Assembly (NCBI GenBank): GCA_973895155.1
Contig: OZ316898.1
Coordinates: 4,154,001-4,218,000, forward strand
Source: Marsupella aquatica
Taxonomy: Eukaryota > Marchantiophyta
DNA: 64,000 nt
Direction: 5' to 3'
Position numbers and translations under genes: made by a program. Under the pieces are notes generated by a model that did no database searches, was not told the origin of the DNA, and worked only from the letters and a program-made list of their open reading frames with translations. Below, piece after piece: positions 33,101 through 46,058 of the stretch. The stretch's first letter is position 1. Every line of letters starts with the position of its first letter.

Positions 33101-33877
33101 TGTACGATTAATGATGACAAGATAGTTGGGTCCTGTAAGGGACTCAAGACTGACACCTTAATTGTACAAGTCGACTACCGTCCGGTGTCCTCTTCTCGAG
33201 ATTGATGTCGACTGTAGCTACTCGATCATCTATTGTGCCGATCACGGTTATAAAAAGCTAACCCAATGAGCTTGGTAGCAGCTAGACAACACAGGTAGCT
33301 GGCCAGGCAGCTTGCCCATGATTCCGTTCCAGCCCCTACAACAGTGGTGTACTCATTCGTAGGTTCATCCTACTGTTAATTGAAAATTAAAGGTACCACC
33401 TTGTAACCCTATTGTAGCTAGCTCGGCTAGAATGTCTGGCCGGAAGGCAGAAATATCGATACATGGCCTCGTCAGCACGTACTGGGATCATGCCTGTAAT
33501 TTGCCGACGAGGCTACTAGGCCGCAAGCAAGTAAGTCGGTTGATTTGAAGTTGGTGGCATGGTCACTATCTTGCTGTCGATCGATCAATTAATCCCAGCG
33601 AGAAAGCCTTAGTCCGTAGTGGTGGTGGTTGTGCGTAGACTATTGTAAAATGTGGCGAACTCCAAATATAAATGCAGTCTGTCTAGCTTGCAGAGTCAAT
33701 GATCGAGATGAAACAGTCAGTCGCCCAATGCCGTGCACTCATCTAGCTTCCATGCCCTGTCAACCCGCCTGTCAAACGGCAGCTCCGATGTAATCTCGAG
33801 CTCGAGACAATTTGAAACTGACAGTCGCGACGGGCATGGTGGTCCGCCTTCGTCACTGGAAATATGTGTTTCTGGAT
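30192..33877. other. No confident gene; scattered exon-like pieces on the minus strand
   Basis: Candidates include a minus-strand block ending at a GTAGGT donor near 31747 ('SMPKIATSIFGRVITLIK') and a Cys-rich block near 31200-31290 ('CVEDICQVCLLCRQDHNC') ending at GTAAGG. Neither could be phased to a neighbour. The plus-strand frame at 32633-32914 is not recognised. Confidence 0.3.
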
Positions 33878-34310
33878 TCAGTTACTTGAGGGTGGGTGCA
33901 CATCTGGTTCGGCGTAGTCTTGGTTCCAATCTTGCTTTTCGTTATTCAGTAAAGCCGCAGGAGCAGGAGGACCCAGATGAACCACCTGCTTTTGCGGGAC
34001 CCCTGGAGAGCTGACGGTTTCTCCCAGCATCCTATGACCACCATTGTGTATCTGCTGCTGCTGGTCAAAAGCCCATAAGGAACGACGAGGCGGCGAACTT
34101 ATCTCAGAATACCCTGGCCCTAGCCTCCGATTGCTTCTGCCGACCGTGCTGCTCGTGAATGTGGAATCCTGTTTCCTGCGAACATGTATCATTTTCTCGA
34201 CAGGCCGAGAACCCAGAAGAGCCGAACTACAAAACTCGGCGAAGAATCTTCGAAGTAACCTCAGGATTCCAGGTCTGGAATCAGAGTCTACGGAGGCCTC
34301 TGAAAAGAAA
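33878..34310 (-). CDS. Possible exons of an unidentified minus-strand gene
   Basis: A strong polypyrimidine acceptor (CTTTCTTTTCAG) near 34305 opens a short block 'ASVDSDSRPGILR'. A second acceptor (TTCGCAG) near 34176 opens a longer hydrophilic, Ser/Pro/Gln-rich block ('GYSEISSPPRRSLWAFDQ') that can end at an AAGCAG|GTGGTT donor near 33985 or run on to a stop at 33878. No family recognised. These could be interior exons of the gene that starts at 35563. Confidence 0.3.
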
Positions 34311-34998
34311 GATCCCTGAAATCATCCAACATATGTGCAAAGATTAACCAGAGTCTGTTGGCAACCTATATGACAGTCCAAATGGTAAAGTAGCTAACTG
34401 TGAAAACGTACGTTGAGGTCGAATACGTACTGCCATCTATCCAATGGCAACCCAAAGTAATGGGAAAGTAGCTATTTCAAAACGTTGCATTGCTGTAGAC
34501 GGACTCCTCTAGTCTGGTACCGCTAAATTGGTGCTAATGTACCCCAATTCAGGGCTGGGTCATTCCAGGATGAATGCGCCTCAAGTACTGAACTTGGTTT
34601 TATTGGAGCTAACGTTACCCCAGCTCCTAGTTCCCCTTTTAGACACTTCACTCATATGAGCTGCATTCACATGTCCTTCGTTCTACTGCGACAGACATTC
34701 GAATTCTTCGAACTAGATTTCTACCTACAATGCAAGACTTGTCACCCTGACTAAGTAAAAGCTAGGAATTCGAGCATTTTTACTAGCCTCGCCTAGAGTC
34801 TGTTCTTGAAATGACTACGAGAGAACCCGCGAGAGAAATCTGAAAATTGTTCTTGAAACGACTACGAGAGAAATCTGAAAATTTCAATCAAACGGCTTCG
34901 GCTAGACAGACCTGAGGGAGCGCCATGATTGAAAAACCTTAACATGACAGAACTTGTAAATTTTCACCTAGTTGTATTGCCGTCATGTTGAAACGCAC

Positions 34999-35563
34999 CT
35001 TTTGTATCAAATGGGCTTCGGATTCTTGCAATGCAGGGTGAAAATTCAAGCTGTTGCGGAGCTTGATAGCAGCGGTCAAACTGTTGCCAACGGTCACCAC
35101 CGACTCACCAATTTCTGTAGAGATTGAGCACGCCAAAGTAAGCAACCAGTGATTCGAACCAATTCAACAAAGAAATGGTATCGACGGCCTTACGTCTTCA
35201 AATCCCGATCATAGCTGTCGACAAGTCTGGTAGCTGGACCTACCCCATTGACTAATTGATCGACATTTCTACACGAGCGACTAGCAACTTCAGCTTTGCT
35301 TGCAAAACACAGTCAACCGTACCGAGCTCGCATCTCAGTAGATAATAGACCAACATGAATCAATAGAACCAGTACTTCCCGAGGTCGGGAAAAACCTCTC
35401 GATGCAACTTGCGAGTATGTGCACCAATACAATCCTGCTCACCTTTCCTCGAGTGGCTGGCCGTTCCGACAGAAAATAGGAGACACTCTACCAGTAGAAC
35501 CAGGTGAATGCAGCGAACTCTGCATCCTGCAGAAGGTTGTCCGTCTCTCCCACCGGTCAACAT
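34999..35563 (-). CDS. 5' exons of an unidentified secreted or membrane protein gene
   Basis: Three exons join in phase. 35443-35563 starts at ATG 35563, ends in phase 1 at GTGAGC, and encodes a hydrophobic 'CIHLVLLVECLLFSVGTAS' that looks like a signal peptide with cleavage after TAS. 35194-35293 continues 'EVASRSCRNVDQLVNG...' and ends in phase 2 at GTAAGG. 34999-35080 encodes 'LTAAIKLRNSLNFHPALQ...' and ends in phase 0 at GTGCGT. The joined product begins as a secretory-pathway protein with a helical start. The continuation is uncertain; later exons at 33.9-34.3 kb and 28.2-30.2 kb are candidates. The family is not recognised. This is the best candidate for a host gene in the window. Confidence 0.5.
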
Positions 35564-38450
35564 GGTGAAAATTCACAACCGAGCTTCTAAACCACGCATT
35601 TACGGACTTGTCCCCACGAGTGCCTAGCTCGCTGTCAACTGCTTGTCACTGCTTCACATTGTCGTTCAAAACTACAGTGGTGCTGCAACACGTTTCGAAA
35701 ATAGTCTTTTCGCTGCTTTATCCTGGCCTCCCGAGCATTTAATAGGAAGAGTCGACACTCGCCCCCAGCTGTTCATGTACCACCGTGTCAGAGAAGCTAA
35801 TAACTACTTCGAAAAGCTAAACACTCGATCTTTTCTCGAGCCCTCGAAGATGATACCTGCTGGATTTTAGTAACCACAGCTCTAGCTATTGCACTATTGA
35901 CAAGAAGATGACCGTAGCAGTCATGACAATGTAAATGGAGACATCAAGCGACACTAAATGCTTGCGAATCTCAGTTTTAAATGTTGCTTCGTGGTCGTGT
36001 CACAAGCATTGGTTGCTTGGTAGCTTCGCAACCAGCCAGGAAGCTAGAACGCACACATGCAACAGCAGAATGGTACTATCTATGATCGATAGTCCGAGCC
36101 ACGAACTCAAGGACCAAACATTGGTGATCGACCGGATAACTGCGCGACCAAGTAGCTGGGAGGGGAGCTAAGCAGCATCAGCAATGCAATCTTCCGACCA
36201 CAACCAGTCGCTTTTGACGGGTGTGTGAAAGATAGATAGATATGCTAGATACAGTGGAGTACCAACAGACAATCGAGATGATTGTGCGACTCTTCAGAAC
36301 AAGTCAATGAAATCAATAAATGGATCAAGTAATCAAATCAATGGAAGCAAAACGACAGTAATAAGAGGCAGCAGGAATGCCCTGGCAAGCAGGCAGGCAG
36401 ACAGGGATGGTGATTGCGAGCGAGACACAGATGCTTGATTGATTCGGAGGAAAACTGGATGCTCCTGCTGCTGGCTCTGTTGGCGAGAGAGGAGGAGGGG
36501 GAGAGGAAGAAAGATGAAGACGAGTTGGCACAAGAGGTGCTGTGCTGGCTTGTAAGTAGTTTCATATCCCAGCGGAGTATAAAGTACTCCCACGGGAGAG
36601 GCCAACCTTCTTCACTTTCCGTCCAAACGACGGAAATCATTCGTCAGCCGTAATACTTTACGAAGATATCCGGCTCAGCATTGATAGTACTGTAGAGGGG
36701 CATGGTGGCAACTACGTTACTGTAGCAGCTTTAGAGGCCCACCTTCTCTAGAGGCCCACCTTCCTGCTTTCCCCCTCGAGAAAGGAGTTGTGCCTAATGG
36801 ACAAATCGCTTTTGCTTCTACAAGGCCGGGTGGGTTCTCCCGTAGCTTATTTTGAAGGGCTCGAGCAGGAAGTCCAGTGCTGTTTCTGCAGCAGCAGCTG
36901 CAGCACAGAAGCAGGTCCCACATCAAAAGTTGTCGGGTACGAGTCTCGCACATGCGAGCTTTGATGTCCGGCACGTCGCCACATTGAAATCGTCGGGGTT
37001 AGTCCCCATCCTGCCCACTCCGGCAACGCCCAGATCAGATAGTCTCCTTTGTCGTCCTTGGAGCTTCCTCCAAGGACTGTTCAGGTCTTTCAGAACTTCA
37101 AGAAACCAGACATGAGCGCATCACTGTATGAAGTCGCCATTTACGTATGATTAAGCGAAGTCCTATACGATACAGTACTCTACTGTACTCAGGCGCTGGT
37201 TGTCTGCTCACCGGAGACGAAAAGTGTCCAAGCATTCCAAATTCTTCAAATACTGTCTTGTGTTTGTCAACCTCACGTCTACTTTGTCTGACTCTTCTCT
37301 CTTCTACGCCCCGAGACCAGACCACACCAGTTAAAGAACTTCCATGCCTTTCTCTTGAACGGAGAAAAGTGCTCGATGAATCATCCATCCTGATCGCTGA
37401 TAGAGTGCTGTAGTTGACCAACTTATCATTCCATTGTTTCGGGCTGTCCTTGGGGCACCAATTGGGGCACCAAATGTTCTGTCTAAAGTGAGAACGAGGA
37501 ATCTGCACTGCCACTTTTCCGACCGTTTGCATGTTGTTGGACATCACTTTCTGCTCACCACGAAATTTTGTGGGGAGAATGATCTCCACACTTCCACATA
37601 GCTGAAACTAGTGTAGTACACCAAAAAATTAGACTGCTAGCCCGAATACCTCTGCACACCAGGAAGGGCTCACAGTACTAGTCTAAATATTTAAATTTTC
37701 TGTTACCTAAGACATTACAGGCTACGGTTTCACGTTACTGAATAGGCCTTAAATAATAAAGTTTGATGGCGAATGATGCAATAGATCTCATTGGTCATAT
37801 TTGAGTTGGCATGTTGTACAGTCCCTTGCCCTTGGTCTCAGTTATTGCACTTCAGCCAGATATTCAAGATCCAATTTGTCATTGACTCAAAGAAAACCTG
37901 TGGAGCCAGCCCTGGGAATCATTTAGGCTAAAATGTCTTATACCCCTGTGAACACTTCCATGTTGAGTACCCCTTATTAGTTTTCATATTACAAATTTAA
38001 AATATCCTTGAAAATTATAATTTCATCCATTAAAAACTCCCTTGAGTAGTTTATAAGTACTTTTGACACTCAATAAAAATACCCTTGTTTCATTATAAAA
38101 TGCCGCTTGTAAGGACACATGATGAGTGTACTTGTACTTGTGACTATGGGATATTTATATGATGTATCCTACAACTACTATTTCATCTGTTCAATGTATG
38201 GACTACTATTAATCCTTACACTACACTACAAAGATAATTAACAAGTGCACATGTGGTGATGTTGCACAATTAGTTCTACACTGCACTACATAGATATTAT
38301 CAGAGCACATGTCATGATGTTGCACAAGTTTTACACTACAGATATTATCAAAGCACATGTGATGATGTTACACAAGTTCTATGGACTACTCATGCACCTG
38401 TTTTGGAGACTAGTGACAGTCCCTAAACTGCACATCAGTTGCAAATGATG
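35564..38450. other. Intergenic DNA; no supported gene
   Basis: Many short frames on both strands with no named motif. The minus-strand frame at 37098-37589 (163 codons) has no recognised domain. Around 38215-38390 three imperfect copies of a roughly 60-bp unit ('gcacatgtgatgatgttgcacaagtt', 'acactacagatattatca') form a short array. The stretch becomes AT-rich to the right of 37650. Confidence 0.4.
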
Positions 38451-38451
38451 T

Positions 38452-41400
38452 TCAACTATTACACCAGATATTGTGTTGTTGCGTATGCTGCAAAAAATTA
38501 GGAGAGTATGTTAGAGATGAGCTTAAACATTCATAAAGAATACAATGAATATAAACAAAATTGAGATAACTCACTTTAAGATCAGGTGCAATTTCATGAA
38601 TGGTAACTTCATACACCATTCGAGTTTCCTGGTTGTTGTAATATATATGTTGAGACAGCACATCATGAGTTTGCAACAATATAATGCTACATGTTTACAA
38701 TCATATGAAATCATGTCACACTGACATCAAATGACTGCAAATTCAATCAAAAGAAAGTGACTCACCAATACATTGGTGAATAAGCTTCATATGATCTTGT
38801 TCTTTACAAAATCATCAAGTAAACTTGCATCATGATCATGCAAGACAAACACATTAGGAGTAGCTGGAGCTACTGAAAGGCTCACTGTGGATATAACAGT
38901 CCAAATCAATCCATTGAGGATCACACATATCATATCAAAATTTTGTTCTCCCACTACAGGGACTGAACCAATTGAACAGTACTTCACACACAGCTGATCC
39001 ATCATCCACATTGCCAGGCCTATCAAGTAAGTCAATAGGTTCCCTGCATCTTCCCCATTTGTTGATATATTTTTTCCGAATCATTTGAACTCTTCCAATC
39101 CACCAAACATACTTTTCCACTCTTGGAATGGATCCTACAGACACAGCTTCACCTCTGCCTCCCTTCTTTGAAACTTTTCTTCCAGAGGTTGAGGTAGGTT
39201 GTCCTTTTCCCTTCCTTGACAATGCTTTCAGTAGACCTTGAGACCTGGTTTCTTTACCAGGTTGTGGATCTGCTACAAAATACACTCCACAGTCCATACC
39301 ATAAGACATGAACATTGTTGGAACCCCTTCTTGATCTGATCGTTTATCAACCAGATTATTGAAATAAACACTCTGTTTCACCCTGGTTAATCGATCCTTA
39401 CTAAGACTAGGATTTCCAGTTAGTTGACTCACCAATGTACTTCTGTATATATAACGATTACCACAACTAACCATGGGAACCCATTTGGGTTGTCCAAGAA
39501 CTACTGGACCTTCATTCAACTCAGCACACAATTCACGGATAGTTCCCTGGAGTTCTCCTTGGGCAATAACTTCATCCGCCACCCCATCTCCTTCAACTAT
39601 ATCCTCTGTAATAACAGCAGCAGAGGAGCCCACCACAAGATGTGGCTGCTGCTCTGATTCAGGTTGGTCCTCCACAGGCAAAGTCTCCACTATAATGTCA
39701 CACCAACCTCCTTGGTCCCTTCCCTTTGCCTCTACTGCCCAAGGTGATGTCCACCACAGACAATTTCTGCATGATGTGGAGGGGTTCATTTGAACTAGAG
39801 TAGCTGCATCTTGGGCCAAAGAAAAACCTTCTTTCAATGCTATCACTATCTCATCATTGGTATTGATGCCACTATAATCTGTGAAATCTGCATCTTGATA
39901 TCCCTCTGAAAAATGTATTTTCATCCAAATATTTTTATGTTTTTTTATGACTCTTCCCAATACCATGGATTCCATCAGTTAAATCCATTTCTGCTAAGCG
40001 GTTTAATGATGTGGCGCAATCTACCAATTCAGCCTCATCATAACAGCGTTCTGTTCCTTTCATTCCCCCCACTTTGGAGAAAAATTGCTCACAACTATCT
40101 GAATCGGTTAAATGCAAAGGGATAGGTAAACCAGGGAATTGATCTCAAAATTGGATAATGAGAAGCACTACAAAGTGCAATGACATTTGAACATCCAAGA
40201 ATGTTTGCATAGAGACCATATTGCTCATAGTAATCTGCTGTCTGTTACCCCCTACTTGGTGATTTCCATGGAACACCCATAATCGTCACATTCTCAATAA
40301 AAATGAGACTTTTCCACAAAGAACCACTTTTTCCCTCAGAGTAAGTGTTTTGTTGGCAAAAATGTCAACATAATCTGCACACAGCGACAAATAGACCTCT
40401 GTTCCGGCACATTGCTCATATCTTGCATCCTTTCTACTTCTCAACTCTTTCATACACAGAATTACCTTTCTGCTACAGATTCTTTGAGCACTTGTCCAAT
40501 TTTGTCTCTCGTTTCTAGACATGTCTTCTAGGGTTAAACCATGCTCTGCAATAGAGTATGTTTTACTTACCTGTTCAACATGACTAAAGCTAACAAGTGT
40601 AGCACCGAATTTCAATACCTTTGCAGCAGAATCCAATGGATTGATTAACTTTTTGGCATTATGAATGTAATCCTGGTCATGTAATCTATGAGCATAAACT
40701 TTGTCTCCCACCTGTAATACAGAATGGCTCAATGGCCACCCTATCCATCCAACATTTTGGCGTCTGTGTGTTACTCCTGGACTTGAATTTGTCCCTACAA
40801 AATCTTCTAACATCAACTTCCGTCTTCGTGAATCTTCATCATTGGCATGACCCAACAATGGCCCAACTGACATAGAGCAAATCTCTGTCCAGAGATGAGT
40901 CCAGAGAGCATCAATCTCATTCCACTATTTTCTAACCCATAGAGCATCAAATGTGTTGCAAGTTGTCATGCACACCATACATAGTCTTGGAAACTCTTTA
41001 TGCAAAGGGTTCACCATAATGCAGCGGACTTGTCGTCCCACCACATTGTTTTCAAATGCTTTCAGTACATTATTGAAACCCACATCACCCTCTCCTACCT
41101 TGATCTCCAACCCTGGAATGCAAACATGATCTGTTTTTGTTCCACATAAACCCAATAGCGTGTCATGCTTTGGCAACCTCAGGGGGGTCACTTCCATGGA
41201 AGTGGCATATCATGTGCGACGAAGTATAGGGCCATTTAAATGGTTTTGGCGGAAGACTTATTAAGTCTTTTATGGAAATATAGGGTTGTTTAATTGCAAA
41301 ATGCATACATGTCATCACATGATTGGTGCCGTACAACTTTCTAGAAAGTGACTTAGGGGGGTCATAAATGACTTAAACAGTCGCACGTGATGTATGACCC

Positions 41401-43659
41401 TTCATATAGTGACCCCCCCCCCCCCGAGTTGGCAACCATCTAACTATCCTCTTCACACAGGTTTCATCCTCTGCTAAATAGCAAGGCAATGGACCATGCA
41501 TGCCAATGTTAGTCTTGATCTTGCCATAGATGTCAACAATGAATTTAAATTGCTGAGCATGGACACCAGCTCTAAATTCAGACATCCCTCCACGGTCTCT
41601 CTGTAAAGTAATTAGACTAGGTCCAATCATGTTGGTTGCTAAAAAATCAACCACATGTCTTCCCCCATGCTGGTATAGAGCTTGACAAATTATTCTAGAA
41701 CCTTTCTTCCATCGGTGACCTGTTGCTAACTTATTAATCTGATTACTTGCTATATATGTCATCAAATCCCACACTGCTTCCCGTCCACCAAATGCACCTT
41801 TCCTGTGTGCAATGATGATTGAGTTGCAGAATTTCAACACAGAGCCTTGAGACACAGATTGTTGACACATATCACGCAATTTAGGTACCCTTGCTTGGAG
41901 CATGACAGCACTTGCTTGCAAGCTCCTAATCCACCGTTGGTAATAGTGAATAGTTCCACTGTGAAGTCTGGCTTGCCTCAGAATCTCATCCACAGTCATG
42001 TAACTCAACCGCAAGCCTTCGCTTGTGTCTCTACTTCCTCTCTTTCTCACAGCATTTGATTCTCTATAAACTCTCAATCGGAAGTCTGTCATTGCTTGAA
42101 TACTCCACCAATGTTGGCATGTCATATCCTCAAATCCACTACAAGATATTCTACTATAGTGTATGTGTCTGAATGTCCCTTGCACATGACAATATTCTCC
42201 TCTACTCATATTAAATACCTCCTCATCTACATAGGGTTCTGTATACCAAAATCCCCCTGGTTTGAAATCTTTTAAAATGTCCTTGATAGGCCTGGCTTGC
42301 CTGGAAATATTGGATCGAAAATGCCACAATCCCCAACATAAATATGAAGTTGGATTGGTTAACGAAGGGTCACCTTTCCCTCTCTCCTGGGCAGACCTTG
42401 ATGATCTGCTGCTCTGCCCATTGTGAGAGTTAGCTCTTGAGGATCTGCTGCTCTGCCCACTTTGAGAGTTGTCTGTTAAGAAAAATAGACCAATTTTTCT
42501 TTGTCTTTTGTCTGGGCCAGTTGGCTTTGGTGGCCTTCCTGCCCTTCCAGAAGACACAGGAGCACCTTTGGAATTCTTACAACTCCTATCATAAGCTTCA
42601 ATGTGCTTTGAACTTGCACAATGTTGGGACAAATTAAACTCCAAGTTTCTTTGCTTGGGAACCAAGCGAATCAATTCAAAACAATAGTAACATCGGACTT
42701 TGAAAAAGTCTAAATGAAGAGGTTCTCGATGAAGGTCACCAAGGATTTCAAAAGTGACATGCTCTCCTTCTTGAGATACATTTACACTCTCCACAATTTT
42801 CACATGCTGGTCAAGAATAGCTTGGTCATCTTGGACAGTTGGTCTCTACACAGTTGCCTGTACATCTTCTGCACTTGCTGGACGTTTTCTATTCCTCAAC
42901 ATAGAAGAAACGTGTTTGTTGGTTATCAAATGTTTCTTTCTATAATTGATGAAACAGTTGCTAATGGTGCTTCTCTCCATGACCCCCCCTCGGGATGATC
43001 CATGAAACTGTTCATCACAAATGTTCAAGACAATGAATGTTGCCCCTGGGGCTATTGTCCTGGTCCCAAGTTTTCACTCTCCAGCGATGGTCACAGAAGG
43101 TCTCAGAAGCCATTAACTCTTGGAGTCTCTTAGCTTCACGTTCCCATAATTTTTTGTGTTCAGGGATCATAAGCTTTGACAAAAACTCTACTTTTGAAAC
43201 TTCTTCTAGGGCATTGTCTACTTCCATGGGTACCTCTATAGCAGGCTCTAGAAGGTTAGGATGCACATCTTCCTCTGGCTGCTCTTGTGAACCAGTGTTT
43301 GTAGAGACTGCCTGACTATTAGATGCAAATGTGCTACTGAGGAATGGAGGTGTACAAGAATCAAACTCCAGCTCCTGTCTATCATGTTTATCTTGGGAAA
43401 CTTCAGGTACAGAGTCATACACAGGAATGACAGAGATACTGGATCCAAAATCTTCCACCAAATTTACTTTCTCCCAAGGAATGTGCATCCTTGAGCCTAT
43501 GAGGCTGTCAATAAATTGGAATGGGAAGTCAAACAGGCCACGTTCCTCAACAGTTTTTCTAAAGCCATGGAAAGTTTCTCCAGATTTATAGCTAAGAGAC
43601 CCTATAAGCAGTGGAGATCCGCCCTCCTTCAAGACCTTATAGACTACCATAGCCACCAT
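38452..43659 (-). pseudogene. Unclassified transposase-like protein with EDET and DSRRRKL motifs, disrupted
   Basis: Reads right to left from ATG 43659. In order: an N-terminal region; a finger-like CX2C...HX5H ('RCYYCFELIRL...QHCASSKH', near 42670); a long helical region (42290-41560); 'VDIYGKIKT' and 'CYLAEDETCVKRIV' up to the MITE; then 'LLGLCGTKTD', 'VNPLHKEFP', 'TTCNTF', 'GHANDEDSRRRKLML' (near 40850), 'DSCEQFFSKVGGM...ERCYDEAEL' (near 40090) and 'LSKDRLTRVKQ' (near 39390). From memory the EDET, GHxxDxDSRRRKL and DSCExFFSKxGGM motifs recur in unnamed repeat proteins of algae and marine invertebrates. The conserved acids suggest a DDE-type enzyme, which is inference. Lesions are a frame change near 43025, TAG at 42846, a MITE at 41178-41428, TAG near 40925, a stop near 40286 and a frame change near 39955. 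Confidence 0.6.
41178..41428. mobile_element. MITE copy 2, inside the unclassified transposase-like gene
   Basis: 251 bp flanked by TTGGCAAC at 41170-41177 and 41429-41436. Ends CTCAGGGGGGTCACTTCC and GTGACCCC...CCGAG; the right end carries a long C run. The inner TATCATGTGCGAC matches copies 1 and 3, but the middle has diverged, so this is an older or different subfamily. It splits the coding exon just after 'DETCVKRIVRWLP'. Confidence 0.85.
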
Positions 43660-45270
43660 GTTGCAGTATAGACATCCAAATTTAAAGATGATTCACACAC
43701 TCCTGCAAACATTAACAATAGAAAGAGGACTTAAAAGTTGAAAAAACCCAATAAATATAATGTGTCAACAGACAATTATCTTTGTAGAGGCTCACCATGA
43801 GTCCACCTACATTAACATCCGTATTCAATTGACACACAGGTTAAGGAGGCAAGTGGGGAGGCAAGGCCTTTGAATTGTAGTAGCACAATTTCTTGCCACA
43901 ACCTATAGCAAACAAACAGGTCTTTTGTCTCTTCAAAGCTGGATAGTTACATGAATCTCATCCAAGGCAGGTTGTTTTCGAATGATCCAGTCTCTTCAGG
44001 CGTTTTAAATGGCCCAATGCTTGGACAGAAGCATATCAGGAATATCAATAACAGCTGATAGTTGGCCTGTATGGTGGAGGACCATGTCAAGCATGATAGA
44101 ACACAGGAATTATTGGAGGCATTTGTTTAAACCATCCAAAGAAAAGTCTGCATTTAGTTGCTTAGTATGACTTCAATAAGCTTTCAAGCAAACAATTATT
44201 AACTCGATCTAGACCAGAGAGAGAATTAGTGTTTGATATGAGGATGAGAAAAAACATAGACAGACCTACAGATTCTCACCAATAGAGACCACATCCACAA
44301 GACAAACCCCAAGAGAGCCTTGCCCCATCCCGGCCATTTCTCTTGGTGATTCGCGTTTTAAGATCCATGCAGCTTTCTCCGAAGTTGTTCAGGTGGGAAG
44401 GGTCATACCCTTTGCTGGCAAGGACTCTTGCTTTAATGTAAGCACAAGAGGGTATGGGATCTGCACATGGCCTTCATTAGCTTGTCCTAGTATGGCCTTC
44501 TCTGTTTATAACAGTGTAGCTTGTCCCAATTATCTGGTTTTTTGTTTGGTACAGAGTAGCTTGTCCCAATCTGGTTTTCTGTTTGGAACAGAGTAGCTTG
44601 TCCTAGTATGGCTGCATTGAGCTTGTCCACATAAAGTTTGTCCCAATTGTGCTAGATCCATGTGCAGTCGGGGCCAAGCCCACACTCCAATCCCTCTCCT
44701 CAGAGTTGGTGGGTCTGTTTGACATTTACTCACAGACTTCCTCTTTGTAAGTTGAATAATCCACAACCAAGAATATCTCCTGGACCACCCACATCTAAAG
44801 ACTAGGCTCTAAACTCTCTGCCATTGGCAATCACCTCCAAGGCCCCCTCCCCCTCGCAGGCAACCTGCCTCTCCCCAAGTAGCGCTAGGCTGTTGGGGCA
44901 TCACTTTCCAACAGTCTCCACCAAGGGCATGACTTCCTTGGGGTCTACTTAGATTTGAGTATCCCTGCCAGCCCACACATGCAAGTGCAGGAAAAGAAAT
45001 AACTGAAAGAAATAAATGACTCCTAATTTAATCTCACCTGGGTAACATGCACATTTCCTGTTCGTTAGGTGTAATAGAAAAAAATTGAAATTGAATAGCC
45101 ATAGAACACCTCAGTCATAAAATAAAATACAAGATAATAGAATGATATGATTCAGAAGGTTGAATGAATGGCCTACCTCTGCCAAATTTGCAAAGAGTGT
45201 TGGTGGGACACTACCTTTCCAGTAAGAATTGTTTTAGTACCTTCAAGGTACGTAATAACCAATATTAAGC
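43660..45270. other. Spacer with 'gtagcttgtcc' repeats; no gene
   Basis: No coding domain. Between 44475 and 44645 the phrase 'agcttgtcc(c/t)a' with 'ctggttttctgtttgg.acagagt' repeats four to five times. The same 'gacaagct' phrase occurs in the GC-rich insert near 24250, hinting at a shared repeat family. The stretch ends at AGC, the target duplication of CACTA-2. Confidence 0.45.
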
Positions 45271-45289
45271 CACTACAACACTATGCACC

Positions 45290-45790
45290 TCTTTTGCGAA
45301 CCACCACCCTTCGCATCATACAAAGGAAACAAAATCCGAAATACCCAATTTGCGAACTTACTCGCATCGCAACGTCTTCGCTACTTCCCATCTCAAATTC
45401 TTCGCAAACGGCCCTTCGCAACTACTTCGCGACTTGCGATTCTAAATACGTCGCAACATCTCCGCAACGTTGCGACGGCACTATCCTTGCAAATATTGAG
45501 AAACGACAAATTTCATTATTTTGCGAGAACAAATGAATCGCTTGCGTTGCGATAACATTTACATCGCAATTTCCGATGTTAAATTTCTCTATAACTTGCG
45601 ATGCAAACAAACTCGTAAGATTGCGAGAAGCGGATGACCACTTTGTTGCGAAGGCATTTAACTCGCAAACGTGTGGAGAGTAAGTCTTCGCTAGGGTTGT
45701 GATTTAGACAACATCGCAAGTGTTGCGATGCGTTTCTCCTCGGAATGGTTGCGATACGTTCACCGTGGCTCTTTGAGATGGGGGTTGGTT
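45290..45790. repeat. CACTA-2 left subterminal TTGCGA/TCGCAA repeats
   Basis: About twenty copies of TTGCGA or TCGCAA, often extended to TTCGCAA or TTGCGAA, in both orientations. Expected to bind the element's TNPA-like protein. Confidence 0.85.
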
Positions 45791-46058
45791 CTCAAAAGCT
45801 TCGCAAAATGTATATTTCATGGGTTTTTGTGTATTTGGGTTAGGGTGAGGGTGAGGGAGACCATTCATGGGTTTTGAAGGAGGGAGGAAAGTGATGTTGA
45901 CCCAGTCTGCCGCAATTAAAATGGCATTACTGAAAAAGTACAAAAGTTACAAAATGGAAGGGTAAAAACCCTTAGGTAAAGTGCCACGGCCATGCATGCT
46001 GATCGCTATACATGTGAACTCGATGTAAGTGCTCTAGCTACAACTTGTCTACATCGAG
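45791..46058. other. Spacer between subterminal repeats and the TNPA-like gene
   Basis: Contains 'ggttagggtgagggtgagg'. No gene seen. Likely 3' UTR of the minus-strand gene. Confidence 0.4.
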
